Shown here in pieces: positions 62,153 through 64,000 of a stretch of DNA of 64,000 nucleotides. Every line of letters begins with the position of its first letter. Position 1 is the stretch's first letter. Below the pieces are notes generated by a model. It saw only the letters and a list, made by a program, of their open reading frames with translations, did not search any database and had not been told where the DNA came from. Both the position numbers and the translations under genes were made by a program. The stretch is from assembly GCA_017441525.1 (NCBI GenBank), contig JAFRXJ010000027.1, positions 1 through 64,000 of the forward strand, read 5' to 3'. Source of the DNA: Acholeplasmatales bacterium (GTDB lineage: Bacteria > Bacillota_I > Bacilli_A > Acholeplasmatales > Anaeroplasmataceae).

Positions 62153-64000
62153 TTATTCACCCTTTCTAACATATGGTAATACTTTTGCTTTCATACCATT
62201 TCTAACCATAATCAATGTTGTTTGTGAATATCCTTCAAGGATTTCCATTCTCTGTGGAGGACATGCGATGATTACTTGAAGTGGCATAGATGAAATAAAT
62301 GACATCATGGCTCTCATACGGTTACCATCCATCTTATCGAATACCTCATCGAACATAACGATACCGATAGGATCTCCACCAGCAAATCCAGTCTTAGTGT
62401 AAACTCTAACGAATGAAGCAATGATTGCAACATAGAATGGAACCTGAGTTTCACCTCCTGATTTCTCCTTAAATACTTTAGAATATGTCATTGTTTCACC
62501 ATCTACGTTAGTGATACGAATATCATAATCCATGTATGTACGGTAATCAGTAAATTTATTTAAGGCACCATTACTATTTAATTCATCTTGAGTTAAGCTA
62601 TCAAATAATAATCTAATTTGTTCATCATATTTAGTTTGGAATTCATATGTGAATAAACCTTGATTAACATCTGCTAAATCTGATGTAACCATGTCGTAGA
62701 ATGAAGCATATTCTTCACTTCTAGGGAATATGAATTCGTATCTATCATTACCGAATTTAATTGATGATAATGTTTCATTAATCTTAGAGATTTCTTGTTC
62801 AGCTGTTAAGATATTATTTCTTAATTTAGCAATGAAGTCTTCCTTGAATACAACTTCTGCAGATTCTCTAGCTTCTCTTACCTTCTTTTCGTAAGAAATT
62901 AATTCACTCTTTTCAAGCTTATTTAATTCAGCTTCGAATTTGCTCATTTCATCAATACCAGTTGATAATGTTGAACTATATTTATTAATATAAGCAAATT
63001 GCTTAGTGATTAGATTATCATGTAATGTCTTATATGAAGTTTCTTGAGATTGGTATGTCTCTTGATAGCTTGCTAGAGCTTGCTTGAAGCTTTGGCCAGA
63101 TATAATTTGCTTATATTCTTCCTTAGCCTTTTCAACTAATACAGCATTGTCACCTGCAAGCATTCTTAGATTTTCATTTAATTCTTCTAATTCCTTTTGC
63201 TTATCGAAGATATTTTGATTTAAGTTTTCTATTCTTGTATTGATAGAACCAATTTGCATGAATAAGTCTTTCTTCTTTTCTTCGTTAGACTTAATTGTTA
63301 ATTGAACTCTTTCATAATCATCTTCTAATTCAGAAGGTGTAGCATTCTTTTGACGCTTAGCTTGTTGAGTTAAGTCAATTAATGCTGCCTTTTCTTTTTC
63401 AAGCATCAATGCCTTATCTAAGTCTTCAATTAATGGTCTAATATCAATTTGATTTAATAATGCAGTTTCTCTTTCTAATGCATCTGACTTATCCTTGTAT
63501 GTGATATATTCAGATTTAGCTTCTTCAGCTCTCTTAATTAAATCTTGTTGAGATCTTGCTGCTGCATTCTTACCAATGAATGGCTTTTCAATATTTGGAT
63601 TAAGGTTAGAAACCATATATCCTCTATAAATTAAACCATCTGATGTAATTGATGATGAATATTTTTCTAGGTCTAATTCATTATCAACCATGATTACACT
63701 ACCACATGTATAGTTTACATATGCTCTAGCATCTGTATTCTCACATTCAATGATAGATGCTAATGAATTCTTTTCAAATGTATTGAACTTAGAAATTTGC
63801 TTAGTATTTACAAGACCGATACCATATAGACGATATCTATCTTTGATTCTTGCAAAGATTTGTAATGCTTGATCATAATATCTAGGCTCTACAATTAAGT
63901 TAAATCTTCTATTACCTAAAAACATTTCTATAACATCAGCCCATTTTTGGTCTGTGATTTCACAAAGCTCACAGAAAATATGAACATTAATATCATAATT
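62153..64000 (-). CDS. SMC/MukB/SbcC-like ATPase, 5' end beyond the window
   Basis: At least 615 residues; the frame is open to the edge at 64000. From the left in protein order: a folded hinge-like region with CELCEITDQKWADVIE and NLIVEPRYYDQALQIFARI; coiled coil from about 140 to 400 (numbered from the Met at 63925); then the C-terminal ABC head with signature KSGGETQVPFYV and Walker B IGIVMFDEVFDKMDGNRM. The Walker A head must lie beyond the edge. It resembles MukB/JetC-type SMC ATPases with the SbcC-like Walker B domain. Such proteins act in chromosome organisation or in Wadjet anti-plasmid defence. The partners cannot be seen. Confidence 0.82.
   Translation of the reverse strand, partial: NYDINVHIFCELCEITDQKWADVIEMFLGNRRFNLIVEPRYYDQALQIFARIKDRYRLYGIGLVNTKQISKFNTFEKNSLASIIECENTDARAYVNYTCGSVIMVDNELDLEKYSSSITSDGLIYRGYMVSNLNPNIEKPFIGKNAAARSQQDLIKRAEEAKSEYITYKDKSDALERETALLNQIDIRPLIEDLDKALMLEKEKAALIDLTQQAKRQKNATPSELEDDYERVQLTIKSNEEKKKDLFMQIGSINTRIENLNQNIFDKQKELEELNENLRMLAGDNAVLVEKAKEEYKQIISGQSFKQALASYQETYQSQETSYKTLHDNLITKQFAYINKYSSTLSTGIDEMSKFEAELNKLEKSELISYEKKVREARESAEVVFKEDFIAKLRNNILTAEQEISKINETLSSIKFGNDRYEFIFPRSEEYASFYDMVTSDLADVNQGLFTYEFQTKYDEQIRLLFDSLTQDELNSNGALNKFTDYRTYMDYDIRITNVDGETMTYSKVFKEKSGGETQVPFYVAIIASFVRVYTKTGFAGGDPIGIVMFDEVFDKMDGNRMRAMMSFISSMPLQVIIACPPQRMEILEGYSQTTLIMVRNGMKAKVLPYVRKGE

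Overview
The window comes from the chromosome of a low-GC, Gram-positive-type bacterium, most likely a Bacilli or Erysipelotrichia/RF39-like gut or anaerobic lineage. This placement is inference: the DNA is very AT-rich, Shine-Dalgarno sequences are strong (AGGAGG), Trp is encoded by TGG with TGA as stop, and there are a T-box, an FMN riboswitch, a CcpA-type cre site, a Bacillus-like RNase P RNA, and genes such as mutS2, yqeH, sepF and rpsO-pnp. There is no plasmid, prophage, IS element or CRISPR array. Most genes lie on the minus strand.

Region by region: 1-4.5 kb holds a partial hemW, a metY-metA operon (homocysteine via O-acetylhomoserine) and a lipoprotein gene. 4.5-6.8 kb is HIT-lepA. 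6.9-13.2 kb is an accessory cassette: a 1544-residue RHS/YD-repeat protein followed by two related membrane-anchored proteins, bounded by two near-identical terminator hairpins. 13.3-16.7 kb is a ferrous-iron uptake operon (feoA-feoA-feoB plus a small Cys-rich protein) behind a DtxR-type operator. 16.7-18.6 kb has a Cys-rich redox protein and a MATE exporter with a structured leader that fits a guanidine-IV riboswitch. 18.6-18.9 kb is rnpB. 19.2-19.7 kb is a metE pseudogene that has lost its middle. 19.7-26.2 kb is an alpha-galactoside operon (tetR, GPH symporter, GH36 alpha-galactosidase, a GT-B-like protein, galK) with a promoter overlapped by a cre site.

From 26 to 64 kb the content is mainly housekeeping: pnp-rpsO; a possibly frameshifted membrane-protein gene; a long thyA-folA-plsC-...-mutS2-TPK-truB-ribF operon; ssb; deoC-deoD; T-box-controlled ileS; a MarR-regulated heterodimeric ABC exporter; tRNA-Gln behind eno; an FMN-riboswitch-controlled ribU; gpmI; yqeG-yqeH-(yqeK::rsfS fusion); envelope proteins; xpt; sepF; and the C-terminal part of an SMC/MukB-like ATPase that runs off the right edge.

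Functional links: metY and metA supply homocysteine while metE is dead, so methionine must be finished by another methyltransferase or imported. ribU and ribF cover riboflavin import and its conversion to FMN/FAD. thyA/folA, deoC/deoD and xpt handle nucleotides. eno and gpmI are lower glycolysis. The parts most worth following up are the RHS cassette, the GT-B-like gene in the galactose operon, the MATE leader, the acidic insert in FeoB, the yqeK-rsfS fusion, and the SMC-like gene next to sepF.
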